Positions 28,201 through 35,480 of a stretch of DNA of 64,000 nucleotides are shown here, piece after piece. A program made the translations under genes and the position numbers. The DNA comes from Astropecten irregularis. Lineage: Eukaryota; Echinodermata; Asteroidea; Paxillosida; Astropectinidae. Location of the stretch: contig OZ020260.1 of the NCBI GenBank assembly GCA_963971285.1, forward strand, positions 11,504,798 to 11,568,797, read 5' to 3'. The notes beneath the pieces are model-generated. The model worked only from the letters and a program-made list of their open reading frames with translations, had not been told where the DNA came from and did not search any database. Position 1 is the first letter of the stretch; every line of letters begins with the position of its first letter.

Positions 28201-30202
28201 AAAATAAACCCGGGTTGCCTGAAGGGGTACACAAGAAAACAGACTGAATGTCTTGATCATGGAACAGACTTGTTCAACTCGAGAAGGTGTCTGCATCAAA
28301 GTTGATGTTCTCTTTCTCTTTTTTTTTCTGGTAAAGGAAGCGTATTCTGAGCGCCATGATGCAGAACACCGAGGTGAACTACGTCGACGAGCTGTCGTAC
28401 ATCGAACAGAAGATCCAAGAGTTTTCGGAGAAGTTGGAGCAGGCCAAATCCTCCCCGCAGTCAAAAGAAGCGATAGGTGGGTATGTACTAATACACATTA
28501 ACCTCCTCGTTAAGAAATCTGCATGTCTAAGTCCTGTGGTGTCAAACACTCTGATTTTGTCACAGGTGCATTGAATAACATTCTTATGACAAAACGGTGC
28601 ACACAGTTTTGGGAAAAAATACGTCAGTTGTTCAATTTTCTTGTCAATGACCATTTAATTAGAATGTACAATTTGTCTTCACTCGCTAGATAAAAAAAAA
28701 TGAATCCACATCAGTAATTTCATGACACATCCAAAACTTTAAAGAGGATGTTCAATTGCACTCAACAAACCTTGCTTTATTTGTTAGAACTATAATCCTT
28801 AAATTACTTGACATCAGAAAAAAAAACAAATTATCTCACACTGAACACAGAAGGAGAGTCTTTTGGATTATTTTTCTCTCAACATGCTCAACCCGCAAGC
28901 TCCCCAAAATTAAGATTCTCGGAATTTCGTCAATGTGGGCAGCAGACAAATTTGTGTGATTTTGTGACGTCAGATATGGGAGCCTTTTAACCAAAAGAAA
29001 AGGCTCCCAGATCCAGAATACCCTAATGGATGAAAGGAACAACTTTCAAGCATAAAAACAGCAATATTGATGTCTTAGAAGGCCAAGGAATTGATTTCAA
29101 GACATGTCAAAAAATTGAGAAAATTGACCAAAATGGCAAGGGGTACACAGTAATATTGATGTTTTAGAAGGCCAAGGAATTGATTTCAAGACTTGTCAAA
29201 AATGGTGAAAATTGACCAAAATGGCAAGGGGTACGTACCCCTTGTCGTTTTTGCCAATTTTGGCCAAAAATTGACTTTTTCTATAATTGATCCAGAATAC
29301 CCTAATGGATGAAAGGAACAACTTTCAAGCATAAAAACAGCAATATTGGTGTCTTGGAAGGCCAGGGAATTAATTTCAAGACATGTCAAAAAATGGTGAA
29401 AATTGACCAAAATGGCAAGGGATACCCCTTGTCGTTTTTGCTAATTTTGGCCAAAAATTTACTTTTTCTATAATTGACTTTTTATTTACTTGTGAATTTA
29501 TGTTTTGCAGGAGACTCTATGGCTTCTGAAGCTGATGAGAAAGGGGATAGGGTTCCAGACCTCGAGGCCTGTAGAAATGTGGACGGGCAACAGAATGTTA
29601 CACAGAACCAAGCTGGGAATCTTGGCTCTCCTGGTAGACTGGTCCAAGCCGTCGAACCACGCCCAAGAGACGACGATAGCACTCCCATGTCGCCGCAACA
29701 GGAGGAAACTCTGCGGACCCACCAGCAACAGACGCAGGAGTATATGCCTCGTCAAACGCAGCCTCCTGTTGGTCAGCCGCAGGAACACAACCAGCCACCA
29801 ACCAATCAGGGTGGGTCATTCACGCCGTCCTGTCAGAATCACTACCCAAATTCTCCCAGCCCTCAATTCCTGAACCCCCAGGCGCCCCAGTTCTTTCTGG
29901 CGCAGCCCCAGGTACAGTTTGCCCGTCTGAACACCCAGTTCCCGTTCATGGCCGCTGCAGGCACCCAAAGGTTCCCCCAGCAGCACCTGGGATCGGGAGA
30001 CTTCATCCCACTATCCCAGCAGCCTATGAACATCCCAAACTGGCTGCCAGCCCCACCACAGGGACCTTTTATCACCCAGTTCGCCCCTCATATACCCTTA
30101 GCCCCCTTACCCAGGGGTGTTAGTGGCCACCCAACGCGACCCTACATGATGGCCCCTCAGGGTAACCCCAGAATGCAAGGGGGTCAAGGGTCATGGTGGT
30201 GA
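9416..30202 (+). CDS. TDRD5: Tudor domain-containing protein 5 (TDRD5), 22 coding exons, 1302 aa
   Basis: TDRD5 acts in germ-cell granules, in the piRNA pathway and transposon silencing. Coding exons: 9416-10211, 11045-11325, 11748-11804, 12600-12756, 13445-13608, 14155-14260, 14889-14926, 15697-15893, 16614-16761, 18067-18128, 18735-18801, 19679-19762, 21086-21217, 22221-22410, 23232-23370, 24021-24150, 24749-24828, 25530-25583, 26953-27043, 27596-27699, 28337-28476, 29511-30202. All joins are GT-AG and the sum is a multiple of three. The N-terminus (MSDQAKLKEQLKK) aligns with vertebrate TDRD5. LOTUS domains fall near residues 1-85, 158-236, 350-425 and 456-530; the Tudor core is near 600-668, within an extended fold to about 763. 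An acidic Ser/Glu linker follows, then a Gln/Pro-rich C-terminus. Vertebrate TDRD5 is about 1000 aa with three LOTUS domains. TDRD7 is less likely because only one Tudor domain is present. The acceptor of exon 20 (gtttgtaag) is weak. Confidence 0.93.
10306..10703. repeat. Family H element (GGCCACGCCC ends), copy 1
   Basis: It starts GGCCACGCCCCTTAAC and ends GGTGGGCGTGGCC, a short inverted repeat. It aligns along about 390 bases with 57486-57870 in RO60 intron 5; both share 'gaccaatcacaatg', 'attgccgccattttg' and 'ggccttttgcaaaacc'-type words. It lies less than 100 bases after the TDRD5 exon 1 donor. Confidence 0.8.
11415..11645. repeat. Family F element, copy 1
   Basis: It opens GGGCCTTTTCGAAACGGAGG and closes with the inverted TTTCGAAAAGGCCC. 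The interior carries the common core 'ttttggctgtggttcgg', 'agcctcaacttcaatg' and 'aaaaaccacaac'. Related copies are at 18415-18700, 23383-23625, 42457-42845 and 44916-45295. This one is in TDRD5 intron 2, shortly after exon 2. Confidence 0.75.
11748..12756 (+). CDS. TDRD5: TDRD5 exons 3-4: LOTUS domain 3
   Basis: Exon 3 (11748-11804) and exon 4 (12600-12756) together with the end of exon 2 encode a third LOTUS domain. The pattern is FLEEIQQILAQHPEG, LWAAYLPDAYK, then VSLGYFSVTELMAAMPEV and WKLYDVRTYKP. The 57-base exon 3 is among the smallest in the gene. A family D element occupies the end of the intron between the two exons, ending about 55 bases before exon 4. Confidence 0.88.
12396..12544. 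repeat. Family D foldback element, copy 2
   Basis: It starts GGGGTTGATTTCACC and ends GAAATCGACCCC, with inner arms around TACGATGGGTTATCCTTCG. It ends 55 bases before TDRD5 exon 4, so it may include the branch-point region of that intron. Confidence 0.8.
13445..14260 (+). CDS. TDRD5: TDRD5 exons 5-6: LOTUS domain 4
   Basis: Exon 5 (13445-13608) begins with a Ser/Thr-rich linker and then FLDLKKKMQQLLEGHPEG. Exon 6 (14155-14260) continues with FPLEELGFRDIESLIMM and ends in the short strand before exon 7 (GRLLVVPVQ). The order helix, HPEG turn, LGF motif and closing strand matches the first three LOTUS domains. In vertebrate TDRD5 three such domains are known, so this is either an extra copy or one lost elsewhere. 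Confidence 0.85.
13632..14019. mobile_element. TIR element with AAGCCC ends
   Basis: The left end reads AAGCCCTGTCCGAAGTGGAC followed by a T-run and CCCC. The right end, read in reverse, is AAGCCCAGTCCGCACTGGAC followed by a T-run and GGGGC. The element is about 390 bases, has no coding capacity and starts about 24 bases after the TDRD5 exon 5 donor. No other copy was seen in the window. Confidence 0.7.
14643..14714 (-). repeat. tRNA-like unit of a repeat element (not a working tRNA gene)
   Basis: On the minus strand it begins GGCTGGATGGCTCAGTTGG and ends with the T-arm GGTTCAAATCC and CTCCAGTA. The acceptor arms pair over most of their length, the D-arm (GCTC/GAGC) pairs, and A- and B-box promoter sequences are present. 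The anticodon stem has a mismatch. A partial relative is at 14530-14580, and an inverted pair is at 44433-44621. It is repeated together with its flanks ('tcagtttcccttgtggtt'), so it is read as a mobile, tRNA-derived element. Confidence 0.65.
15080..15600. repeat. Adjacent families J and K (inverted-repeat elements)
   Basis: The first part (to about 15245) contains 'caatcctagcaggatc' and its inverted partner, then 'gtcaggccctcctaac' and 'gcagtttgcagcagttt'. Relatives are at 38297-38350, 49812-49915, 54600-54690 and 61197-61390. The second part has the arms GAGTATGGGGTGGCTCTG and CAGAGCCACCCCATACTC, and the 'cagaaccacaca' motif shared with 23868-23960 and 31118-31330. All lies in TDRD5 intron 7. 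Confidence 0.65.
15697..21217 (+). CDS. TDRD5: TDRD5 exons 8-13: extended Tudor domain
   Basis: Six exons (15697-15893, 16614-16761, 18067-18128, 18735-18801, 19679-19762, 21086-21217) encode residues about 534-763. Visible landmarks are REYIEVYVATVFTP, the core strands VCCALYLSDNNWHRGLI and VLYVDYGT, then VSLSALRLLK, and the SN-like part LPIQAYNARLAFIEPVE and DALVDAGLARF. The YVDYGT strand is the usual Tudor signature. Aromatic cage positions can be partly seen (W in DNNW, Y and D in YVDYG), suggesting methyl-arginine binding, which is inference. The introns here are rich in mobile elements. Confidence 0.9.
16041..16491. repeat. Tandem repeat, about 120-bp unit, four copies
   Basis: The phrase 'gaatgaaggaaggctgt' recurs near 16134, 16228, 16347 and 16467, each time with 'gatgtgagagtttt' or 'gatttgagagtttt' and 'gctacaagctgc' around it. 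One unit is shortened by about 25 bases. It lies inside TDRD5 intron 8 and shows no coding frame. Confidence 0.75.
16798..17882. mobile_element. 1.1-kb TIR element with TTA target duplication (Harbinger-like)
   Basis: The left end is GGCCAACAAAAATAATAG followed by TTCTGCTTCCG. The right end, read in reverse, is GGCCAAAAAAAAAATAG followed by TTCTGCTTCCG. TTA flanks both ends (16795-16797 and 17883-17885). CGACCGACC motifs lie inside both ends, as in 4909-5327 and 50170-50497. Open frames inside it (for example 16917-17168 minus) show no transposase features. It sits in TDRD5 intron 9, 36 bases after the exon 9 donor. Confidence 0.82.
18415..18700. repeat. Family F element with GGCTCC hexamer array, copy 2
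   Basis: The left arm is expanded to a run of GGCTCC/GGCTCT hexamers (about 18431-18510). The right arm has the inverted GGACCCGGAGCCGAGC. The core 'ttttggctgcggtttg' and 'aaaaaccacaacc' matches the other copies. The hexamer run makes Gly-Ser, Ala-Pro and Glu-Pro repeats open in several frames; these are not proteins. Confidence 0.8.
18905..19262 (-). mobile_element. tRNA-derived SINE, family S2, copy 1
   Basis: On the minus strand the head contains GTGGCCTAGTGGTTTGGCG and a B box in TGTGGGTTCGAGTCCAGCC. The body has 'cttgcccaaggacgcaag' and 'acccatttacacctgggtg', also present in the copy at 42072-42425. Such central motifs are known in deeply conserved metazoan SINE families; exact assignment is not possible by eye. 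It lies in TDRD5 intron 11. Confidence 0.72.
19495..19636. repeat. Family I palindrome, copy 1
   Basis: An almost perfect inverted repeat: ATGGGAGACTTTGGAGAATC on the left, continuing CGGTCTTCAAGTCAACAGCGCAC, and the exact reverse on the right. The centre is about 45 bases rich in CG and GC alternation. A second copy is at 25148-25290. It precedes TDRD5 exon 12 by about 40 bases. Confidence 0.82.
19898..20237 (+). mobile_element. tRNA-derived SINE with ATT tail, family S1
   Basis: The head resembles a tRNA (GGTGGCAAGTGCGTTAGGC... and the B box GGGTTCGAATCC). A tRNA-unrelated body follows ('tttttctccaggtgatccgg', 'gatgtggctggcagcc') and a tail of repeated ATT at about 20220-20237. This head-body-tail order is diagnostic of a SINE. 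It is in TDRD5 intron 12. Confidence 0.78.
20673..21041. repeat. Family A1 element, reverse orientation
   Basis: The outer ends are TTTAAAGGTAATATCATAC and, inverted, GTATGATACTACCTTTAAA, about 25 bases of terminal inverted repeat. The interior matches 8757-9128, 24226-24577 and 39222-39587 in opposite orientation. It ends 45 bases before TDRD5 exon 13. Confidence 0.82.
21285..21626. repeat. Family A2 element, interrupted near its right end
   Basis: It begins TTAAAGGTATAATACACAAT. The body matches 4085-4412 and 61985-62340, including 'gctcaatcggacatctgat'. The last bases (TACTGTACCTTTAA) are displaced to 22135-22148 by the element at 21627-22134. In the uninterrupted copy near 62310 the two parts are almost contiguous. 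Confidence 0.7.
21627..22134. mobile_element. hAT-like non-autonomous element nested in family A2
   Basis: The ends are CAGAGGTGCGTTC and, inverted, GGAACGCACCCTG, a pattern found in hAT transposons. The interior is about 500 bases and non-coding. The flanking 8-mers (TACCAATC and TACTGTAC) are only partly alike, so the target duplication is not clear. The evidence for insertion is the splitting of the family A2 copy. Confidence 0.65.
22555..22865. repeat. Family E element, reverse orientation
   Basis: It starts GCCCAATGTAATGGAATCCG and ends CCATAAAATTCGGCCCAG, the inverse arrangement of 27069-27368. The inner words 'attctgcaggaagtctttgc' (as the inverse) and 'cgcgtagcagtg' agree. Located in TDRD5 intron 14. 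Confidence 0.75.
23383..23625. repeat. Family F element, copy 3
   Basis: The left arm starts with TTTCTCCAAGCTTGGCTCC and GGCTCC hexamers. The core is 'ttttggctgcagttcag' and 'aaaaaccacaacc', and the right arm GATGGAGCCGAGCTTTGAG. It begins 13 bases after the TDRD5 exon 15 donor. Confidence 0.78.
24226..24577. repeat. Family A1 element, forward orientation
   Basis: It starts TTTAAAGGTAGTATCATAC and ends ACCAAAGTATGATATTAAG. It carries the internal palindrome TTTGATCGTTTAAAAGATCA. It is in TDRD5 intron 16 and is followed almost directly by a truncated family B copy. Confidence 0.8.
24627..24738. repeat. Truncated family B copy next to TDRD5 exon 17
   Basis: It begins GGGGCCAATTTCACGGTCC and matches about the first 110 bases of family B ('gcttagcacaaatatttgc', 'aacaggattaacaac'), then breaks off shortly before the exon 17 acceptor (CTGCAG at 24743-24748). 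Confidence 0.65.
25120..25318. repeat. Long palindrome containing family I, copy 2
   Basis: The inner part (25148-25290) is family I: ATGGGAGACTTTTGGAGAG and its inverse. Here the pairing continues outside it: ATGGACATGTACCGGTACG on the left and CGTACCGGTACATGTCCAT on the right, giving a foldback of about 200 bases. TTAA occurs where the family I core meets the outer arms. It is in TDRD5 intron 17. Confidence 0.82.
26597..26852 (-). mobile_element. tRNA-derived SINE with ATT tail, family S3
   Basis: On the minus strand the tRNA-like head lies near 26780-26852 (the reverse of 'gacttgaacccggtcc' is a B box). The body runs to a tail of AAT repeats at about 26597-26615. A degraded relative is at 35228-35480 ('atttctgggtatgaaaccaaggatt'). 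Located in TDRD5 intron 18, about 100 bases before exon 19. Confidence 0.68.
27069..27368. repeat. Family E element, complete copy
   Basis: The ends are GGCCCAATTTCATGGAATCC and, inverted, GGTTCCATGAAATTGGGCCC. The interior has matched 'cgctaaggaattctttctgc'-like arms around 'gcattctgcagaaag'. It starts 25 bases after the TDRD5 exon 19 donor. Confidence 0.8.
28960..29480. repeat. 185-bp satellite, minor block inside TDRD5 intron 21
   Basis: The phrases 'ccctaatggatgaaagg', 'aaggccaaggaattgatttc' and 'accaaaatggcaagg' repeat two to three times here. The same unit forms the main array at 31950-34835. The block ends about 30 bases before the last TDRD5 exon. Confidence 0.85.
29511..30202 (+). 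CDS. TDRD5: TDRD5 last exon, Gln/Pro-rich C-terminus
   Basis: This 692-base exon encodes 229 residues and the TGA stop. It opens with an acidic stretch (GDSMASEADEKGDRVP), followed by a low-complexity region rich in Gln, Pro and Asn (QQEETLRTHQQQTQEY, FLNPQAPQFFLAQPQ), ending MQGGQGSWW. Such regions favour granule assembly, which is inference for this protein. Other frames over the exon are open but show no conserved features. The exon is bracketed by two blocks of the same satellite. Confidence 0.88.
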
Positions 30203-30215
30203 GAGGCATCACCAA

Positions 30216-30456
30216 GGGGCCAATTTCATCGAGCTGCTTAACACAACAAATTGCTTAGCGCAAAAATGCCTTGCCCAATAAAACAAACCACTATTGAAAA
30301 ATCCATTTGATATTCATGGTCAGCGAACATCAGCCAAAGGACAATCACAAGTGATATACAACACGTGGAAATTTGGTTGTTAATCCTATTTTTATTAAGG
30401 CAGAAATGTCATGCTTAGCGATTTTTTGTGCTAAGCAGCTCTATGAAATTATCCCC
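30216..30456. repeat. Family B element in the TDRD5 3' UTR
   Basis: The ends GGGGCCAATTTCATCGAGC and GCTCTATGAAATTATCCCC are inverted, with the TTAGC motifs beside them. If transcribed with TDRD5, the mRNA would fold into a long hairpin immediately after the stop codon. Confidence 0.8.
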
Positions 30457-31117
30457 AGGTCTACTAGTTGAACTCTGCCAGTGCCAAAAAACTAATGTAT
30501 TCAATTATGCTTATTACATCTGTGTTGTATTTGTTTGTATCATAAGAGATGATTATTTTTATACTTGATGAAAAAAACAGGAAAAGATGTTTTTAATTTC
30601 TTTCATTTTTTTTTTACAAATTGCAATCCTAGGTTAAAGCTTCTGTGTGAAATTTGTGAAGGGACAAGTCAAATTTGTTACTAGAAACTGAAAATTTAAG
30701 TCTATCTAAATGTTTCATTTGCAAAAATAACCAAACAATTGCTGTTAATTTCCAAAAAGACGACCGGAGACCTCTCTTGCTTAAGCTTTGATCGTGATTG
30801 CTATGATATTTTTCTTTATTCACATCTAGAATATTGCCAGGTGCTCCAGTGTGCTAAATTAATTTGGGGATTGTTTTGACATTTTTCTGTCGTATTTTTA
30901 ATCTGTCAGGTCACAGAAACATGAGGCTTATTCACTTTTGAGATTACAATACTTTATTTTTTCAAATTGTAGACTGAAAATTAATTTGAGTGAATACACT
31001 GATGATTGATTAGATTTCCCGTAATTAAAAGCCTTTGAATATCAAACAAGAAATAACATTTGTATCACTCTGGGCAATATGGTTTGAAAAACTCCAAACC
31101 TGCCAAAATTGGACTCA

Positions 31118-31330
31118 ATTTTTGGTAGGTTTGCGGTGACACCATGTACTCTCTTGCAAGTGTGTGGTTCTGAGAAGAACCGATGGTTTAACGCTAGTTT
31201 TGAAACGGCAATCATCAGAGAGTTTAAACCATCGGTTTGTCTCAGAACCACACACTCTTACACAAGAGATTACATTGTGTCGCCGTAAACCTACATTATT
31301 TAGTACTTGTACCATGCCTAGCTTTAGTCT
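31118..31330. repeat. Family K inverted repeat
   Basis: The arms contain GGTAGGTTTGCGGTGACACC and the inverse TGTGTCGCCGTAAACCTAC, with an inner pair around 'aaccgatggtttaa' and 'ttaaaccatcggtt'. Relatives are near 15464-15525 and 23868-23960. Confidence 0.65.
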
Positions 31331-31875
31331 TGTTTAAAATTGGACACAGTATGCAGTTTACCTGTGGCACATAGGTCTACACAGCTTCACTAAAATGTAA
31401 ACAAAACACCCGAACTTAACTACATTTTCGAAACTTTTAAAATCCAGCAGTTTTATGGAATGGCCTTTTGGGCAGATCAATGGTAAAACAACTATCATAA
31501 ACTTTTCTGCAAAAACCGAATGTTGACTTGCAATGATTTAGAAACTGTTAAGATTTTCACTCTAAATATCACAGGATGATACCGTACTCTATTTCTTAGC
31601 ATGCTTATCTTATTTAAAAACCTGCAATAAGTCCTTTCAGATTGATCAGTATGTTATTTAAATTAATTTTCACCTAAAGACTTTGACTTTAAAACGAAGA
31701 AACTTTCAGCATTTGAAGAAAGTAATTTCAGCATTTTGAACTGCCTTTTTGTATGGTAATCTTTTATACATTGTTATGAAAAAAAACCCACATTTTTTTG
31801 CAGTTAAATGACAAGAGTTAGATGTTTTTTTATGCATGTTAATTTGTTATAAGTGTTTAATTTAATTTGTATTCA

Positions 31876-31881
31876 AATAAA
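31876..31881 (+). terminator. Polyadenylation signal candidate for TDRD5
   Basis: AATAAA in the context 'attcaaataaagaaggctg', followed by T-rich sequence. It is the last such hexamer before the satellite array and is the candidate end of TDRD5 transcripts. Confidence 0.4.
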
Positions 31882-31949
31882 GAAGGCTGTTTTTATTCAG
31901 ATACTTACAGAAGAACAAATATTTGGTCATCCTCCTTTCATATGGCAAA

Positions 31950-34835
31950 TAATTGACTTTTTCTCTAATTGATCCAGAATGCCCTAATGGATGAAAGGAA
32001 CAACTTTCCAGCATCAAAACAGCAATATTGGTGTCTTAGAAGGCCAAGGAATTGATTTCAAGGCATGTCAAAAATTGTGAATATTGACCAAAATGGCAAG
32101 GGGTACCCCTTGCCGTTTTTGCCAATTTTGGCCCAAAATGGACTTTTTCTCTAATTGATCCAGAATACCCTAATTGATGAAAGGAACAACTTGCAAGCAT
32201 CAAAACAGCAGTATCGGTGTCTTAGAAGGCCAAGGAATTGATTTCAAGACATGTCAAAAAATATTGAAAATGTACCAAAATGGCAAGGGACCCTGTCGTT
32301 TTTGCAAATTTTGGCCAAAAATTGACTTTTTCTATAATTGATCCAGAATGGATGAAAGGAACAACTTTCAAGCATATAAACAGTAATATTAGTGTCTTAG
32401 AAGGCCAAGGAATTGATTTCAAGACATGTCAAAAAATATTGAAAATGTACCAAAATGGCAAGGGTCCCTTGTCGTTTTTGCCAATTTTGGCCAAAAATTG
32501 ACTTTTTCTCTTATTGATCCAGAATACCCTAATGGATGAAAGGAACAACTTTCAAGCATCAAAACAGCAATATTGGTGTCTTAGAAGGCCAAGGAATTGA
32601 TTTCAAGGCATGTCAAAAATTGTGAATATTGACCAAAATGGCAAGGGGTACCCCTTGCCGTTTTGTGCCAATTTTGGCCCAAAATGGACTTTTTCTCTAA
32701 TTGATCCAGAATACCCTAATTGATGAAAGGAACAACTTTCCAGCATCAAAACAGCAGTATCGGTGTCTTAGAAGGCCAAGGAATTGATTTCAAGACATGT
32801 CAAAAAATATTGAAAATGTACCAAAATGGCAAGGGTCCCTTGTCGTTTTTGCCAATTTTGGCCAAAAATTGACTTTTTCTCTTATTGATCCAGAATACCC
32901 TAATGGATGAAAGGAACAACTTTCAAGCATGAATACAGCAATATTGGTGTCTTAGAAGGCCAAGGAATTTATTTCAAGACATGTCAAAAATGGTGAAAAT
33001 TGACATGAAAGGAACAACTTTCTTTGTAATGGAGTAGTTCCCCCAGTAGTTCCCCCAGTAATGGAGTAGTTCCCCCAGTAGTTCCCCCAGTAATGGAGTA
33101 GTTCCCCCGGTAGTTCCCCCAGTAATGGAGTAGTTCCCCCGGTAGTTCCCCCAGTAATGGAGTAGTTTCCCCCGGTAGTTCCCCCAGTAGTTCCCCAAGT
33201 AATGGAGTAGTTCCCCCGGTAGTTCCCCCAGTAGTTCCCCCAGTAATGGAGTAGTTCCCTTGGTAGTTCCCCCAGTAGTTCCCCCAGTAATGGAGTAGTT
33301 CCCCCAGTAGTTCCCCCAGTATTGGAGTAGTTCCCCCGGTAGTTCCCCCAGTAATGGAGTAGTTCCCCCGGTAGTTCCCCCAGTAATGGAGAAGTTCCCC
33401 CGGTAGTTCCCCCAGTAGTTCCCCCAGTAATGGAGTAGTTCCCCCGGTAGTTCCCCCAGTAATGGAGTAGTTCCCCCGGTAGTTCCCCCAGTAATGGAGT
33501 AGTTCCCCCGGTAGTTCCCCCAGTAGTTCCCCCAGTAATGGAGTAGTTCCCCCGGTAGTTCCCCCAGTAATGGAGTAGTTCCCCCGGTAGTTCCCCCAGT
33601 AATGGAGTAGTTCCCCCGGTAGTTCCCCCAGTAATGGAGTAGTTCCCCCAGTAGTTCCCCCAGTAGTTCCCCCAGTAATGGAGTAGTTCCCCCGGTAGTT
33701 CCCCCAGTAATGGAGTAGTTCCCCCAGTAATGGGGTACTTCCCCCAGTAATGGAGTAGTTCCCCCAGTAATGGAAAGGGGAGTTCCCCCAGTAATGGAGT
33801 AGTTCCCCCCAGTAGTTCCCCCAGTTATGGAGTAGTTCAACAACTTTCAAGCATAAATACAGCAATATTGGTGTTTTAGAAGGCCAAGGAATTGATTTCA
33901 AGAGATGTGAAAAAATTGTGAAAATTTACCAAAATGGCTAGGGGTACGTACCCCTTGTCGTTTTTGCAAATTTTGGCAAAAAATTGACTTTTTGTATAAT
34001 TGATCCAGAATACCCTAATGGATGAAAGGAAAAACTTTCAAGCATAAAAACAACAATATTGGTGTCTTAGAAGGCCAAGGAATTGATTTCAAGACATGTC
34101 AAAAAATTGTGAAATTTGAACAAAATGGCAAGGGGTACCCCTTGCCGTTTTTGCCAATTTTGGCCCAAAATGGACTTTTTCTATAATTGATCCAGAATGG
34201 ATGAAAGGAACAACTTTCAAGCATAAAAACAGTAATATTGGTGTCTTAGAAGGCCAAGGAATTGATTTCAAGTCATGTCAAAAATGGTGAAAATTTACCA
34301 AAATGGCAAGGGGTACCCCTTGTCGTTTTTGCAAATTTTGGCCAAAAATGAACTTTTTCTCTAATTGATCCAGAATACCCTAATGGATGAAAGGAACAAC
34401 TTTCAAGCATAAAAACAGTAATATTGGTGTCTTAGAAGGCCAAGGAATTGATTTCAAGTCATGTCAAAAATGGTGAAAATTTACCAAAATGGCAAGGGGT
34501 ACGTACCCCTGTCGTTTTTGCCAATTTTGGCCAAATATTTACTTTTTCTATAATTGATCCAGAATGGATGAAAGGAACAACTTTCAAGCATAAAAACAGT
34601 GAAATTGTTACTTATGTCTTAGAAGGCCAAGGAATTGATTTCAAGACATGTCAAAAAATGGTGAAAATTTACCAAAATGGCAAGGAGTACGTACCCCTTG
34701 TCGTTTTTGCCAATTTTGGCCAAAAATGTACTTTTTCTCTTATTGATCCAGAATACCCTTATGGATGAAAGGAACAACTTTCAAGCATAAAAACAGTAAT
34801 ATTAGTGTTTTAGAAGGCCAAGGAATTGATATTTA
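31950..34835. repeat. 185-bp satellite, main array
   Basis: Units of about 176-187 bases recur with the start phrase 'gatccagaata' at roughly 31978, 32163, 32346, 32522, 32708, 32894, then (after the minisatellite) 34007, 34194, 34374, 34562 and 34750. Each unit contains 'ggaacaactttcaagcat', 'aaggccaaggaattgatttc' and the local palindrome 'aaggggtaccccttg'. Some units lack 'taccctaa'. There is no coding meaning. Confidence 0.9.
33028..33835. repeat. Minisatellite of GTAGTTCCCCC(A/G) and GTAATGGA words
   Basis: About 800 bases are built from a 12-base word GTAGTTCCCCC(A/G) and an 8-base word GTAATGGA, usually combined into a 20- or 32-base unit. It interrupts a satellite unit inside 'ggaacaactttc', which resumes on the other side. 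Because no word contains a stop on the minus strand, two overlapping frames stay open for about 290-305 codons; this is a composition effect, not a gene. Confidence 0.92.
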
Positions 34836-35227
34836 CTGTAAGATATATACTGTAAGATTGAAAGATGTATGGATTCTTAATTACGGAATACCATACAGCA
34901 CAAACAGCGAACGTGCTATTGCATAACTGCCGGTTGATTACAAGAACTTGTTTTTAGAAATCAGTTCTAGAAATCATGAGATAATTCCTCATTCATTACA
35001 AATGATCCTGATGATTTTTCTTCAGTTTTAAGCTTAAAGACTGAACTCCAGTCTTAAGAAGATTTAAGGAATAAGATTTACCCCATTAAGAGTTTAATAT
35101 TCTCAACATCAGGTCCTACACTAAGTCACACCAAATAATAATTCTCATCCCCAAAAACCAAATCAAAATGAAAACAAGAAGACCTGAGGAGAAGACAATT
35201 CAAGTCTCATTTCAATTGGAAAAATAT

Positions 35228-35480
35228 TTTTATTAATTTCTGGGTATGAAACCAAGGATTTTCCAAAAGCATAGCACTAAACTTAGAAGCATAAAGGAAC
35301 TGGCAGAAATAAGGAAACTGAATTTCTTTACTTTTTAGTGCGAGAAGACAAACCAATAATATTTTACAGGGGCTGTTACATATTTAATAAGGGATGGACA
35401 AATACATAATCCACATCAATATGAGCAGAATTCAAACCAACGTCAATCTGATGAAAGTCAAATGTGTGAGCTGAACCCCC
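35228..35480 (-). repeat. Degraded family S3 SINE
   Basis: 'tttctgggtatgaaaccaag' at the start matches 'tttctggtaatgacaccaag' of the copy at 26597-26852. The far end ('gagcagaattcaaacc') resembles the reverse of its tRNA B box. The match in between is weak. Confidence 0.45.

Larger units (their letters stand above)
30203..31949 (+). other. TDRD5 3' UTR (probable)
   Basis: AT-rich non-coding sequence directly after the stop. It holds a complete family B element (30216-30456), beginning 14 bases after the stop codon, and a family K inverted repeat (31118-31330). A canonical AATAAA at 31876-31881 is followed by T-rich sequence, so a 1.7-kb 3' UTR ending just before the satellite is plausible. 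Confidence 0.5.

Noticed and set aside
33028..33835. CRISPR-like array
   Set aside because: Repeats are contiguous without unique spacers, and the genome is eukaryotic.
32974..33901. Two overlapping minus-strand open frames of 289 and 305 codons
   Set aside because: Both are translations of the GTAGTTCCCCC/GTAATGGA minisatellite; openness follows from the word composition, and there is no start context or family resemblance.
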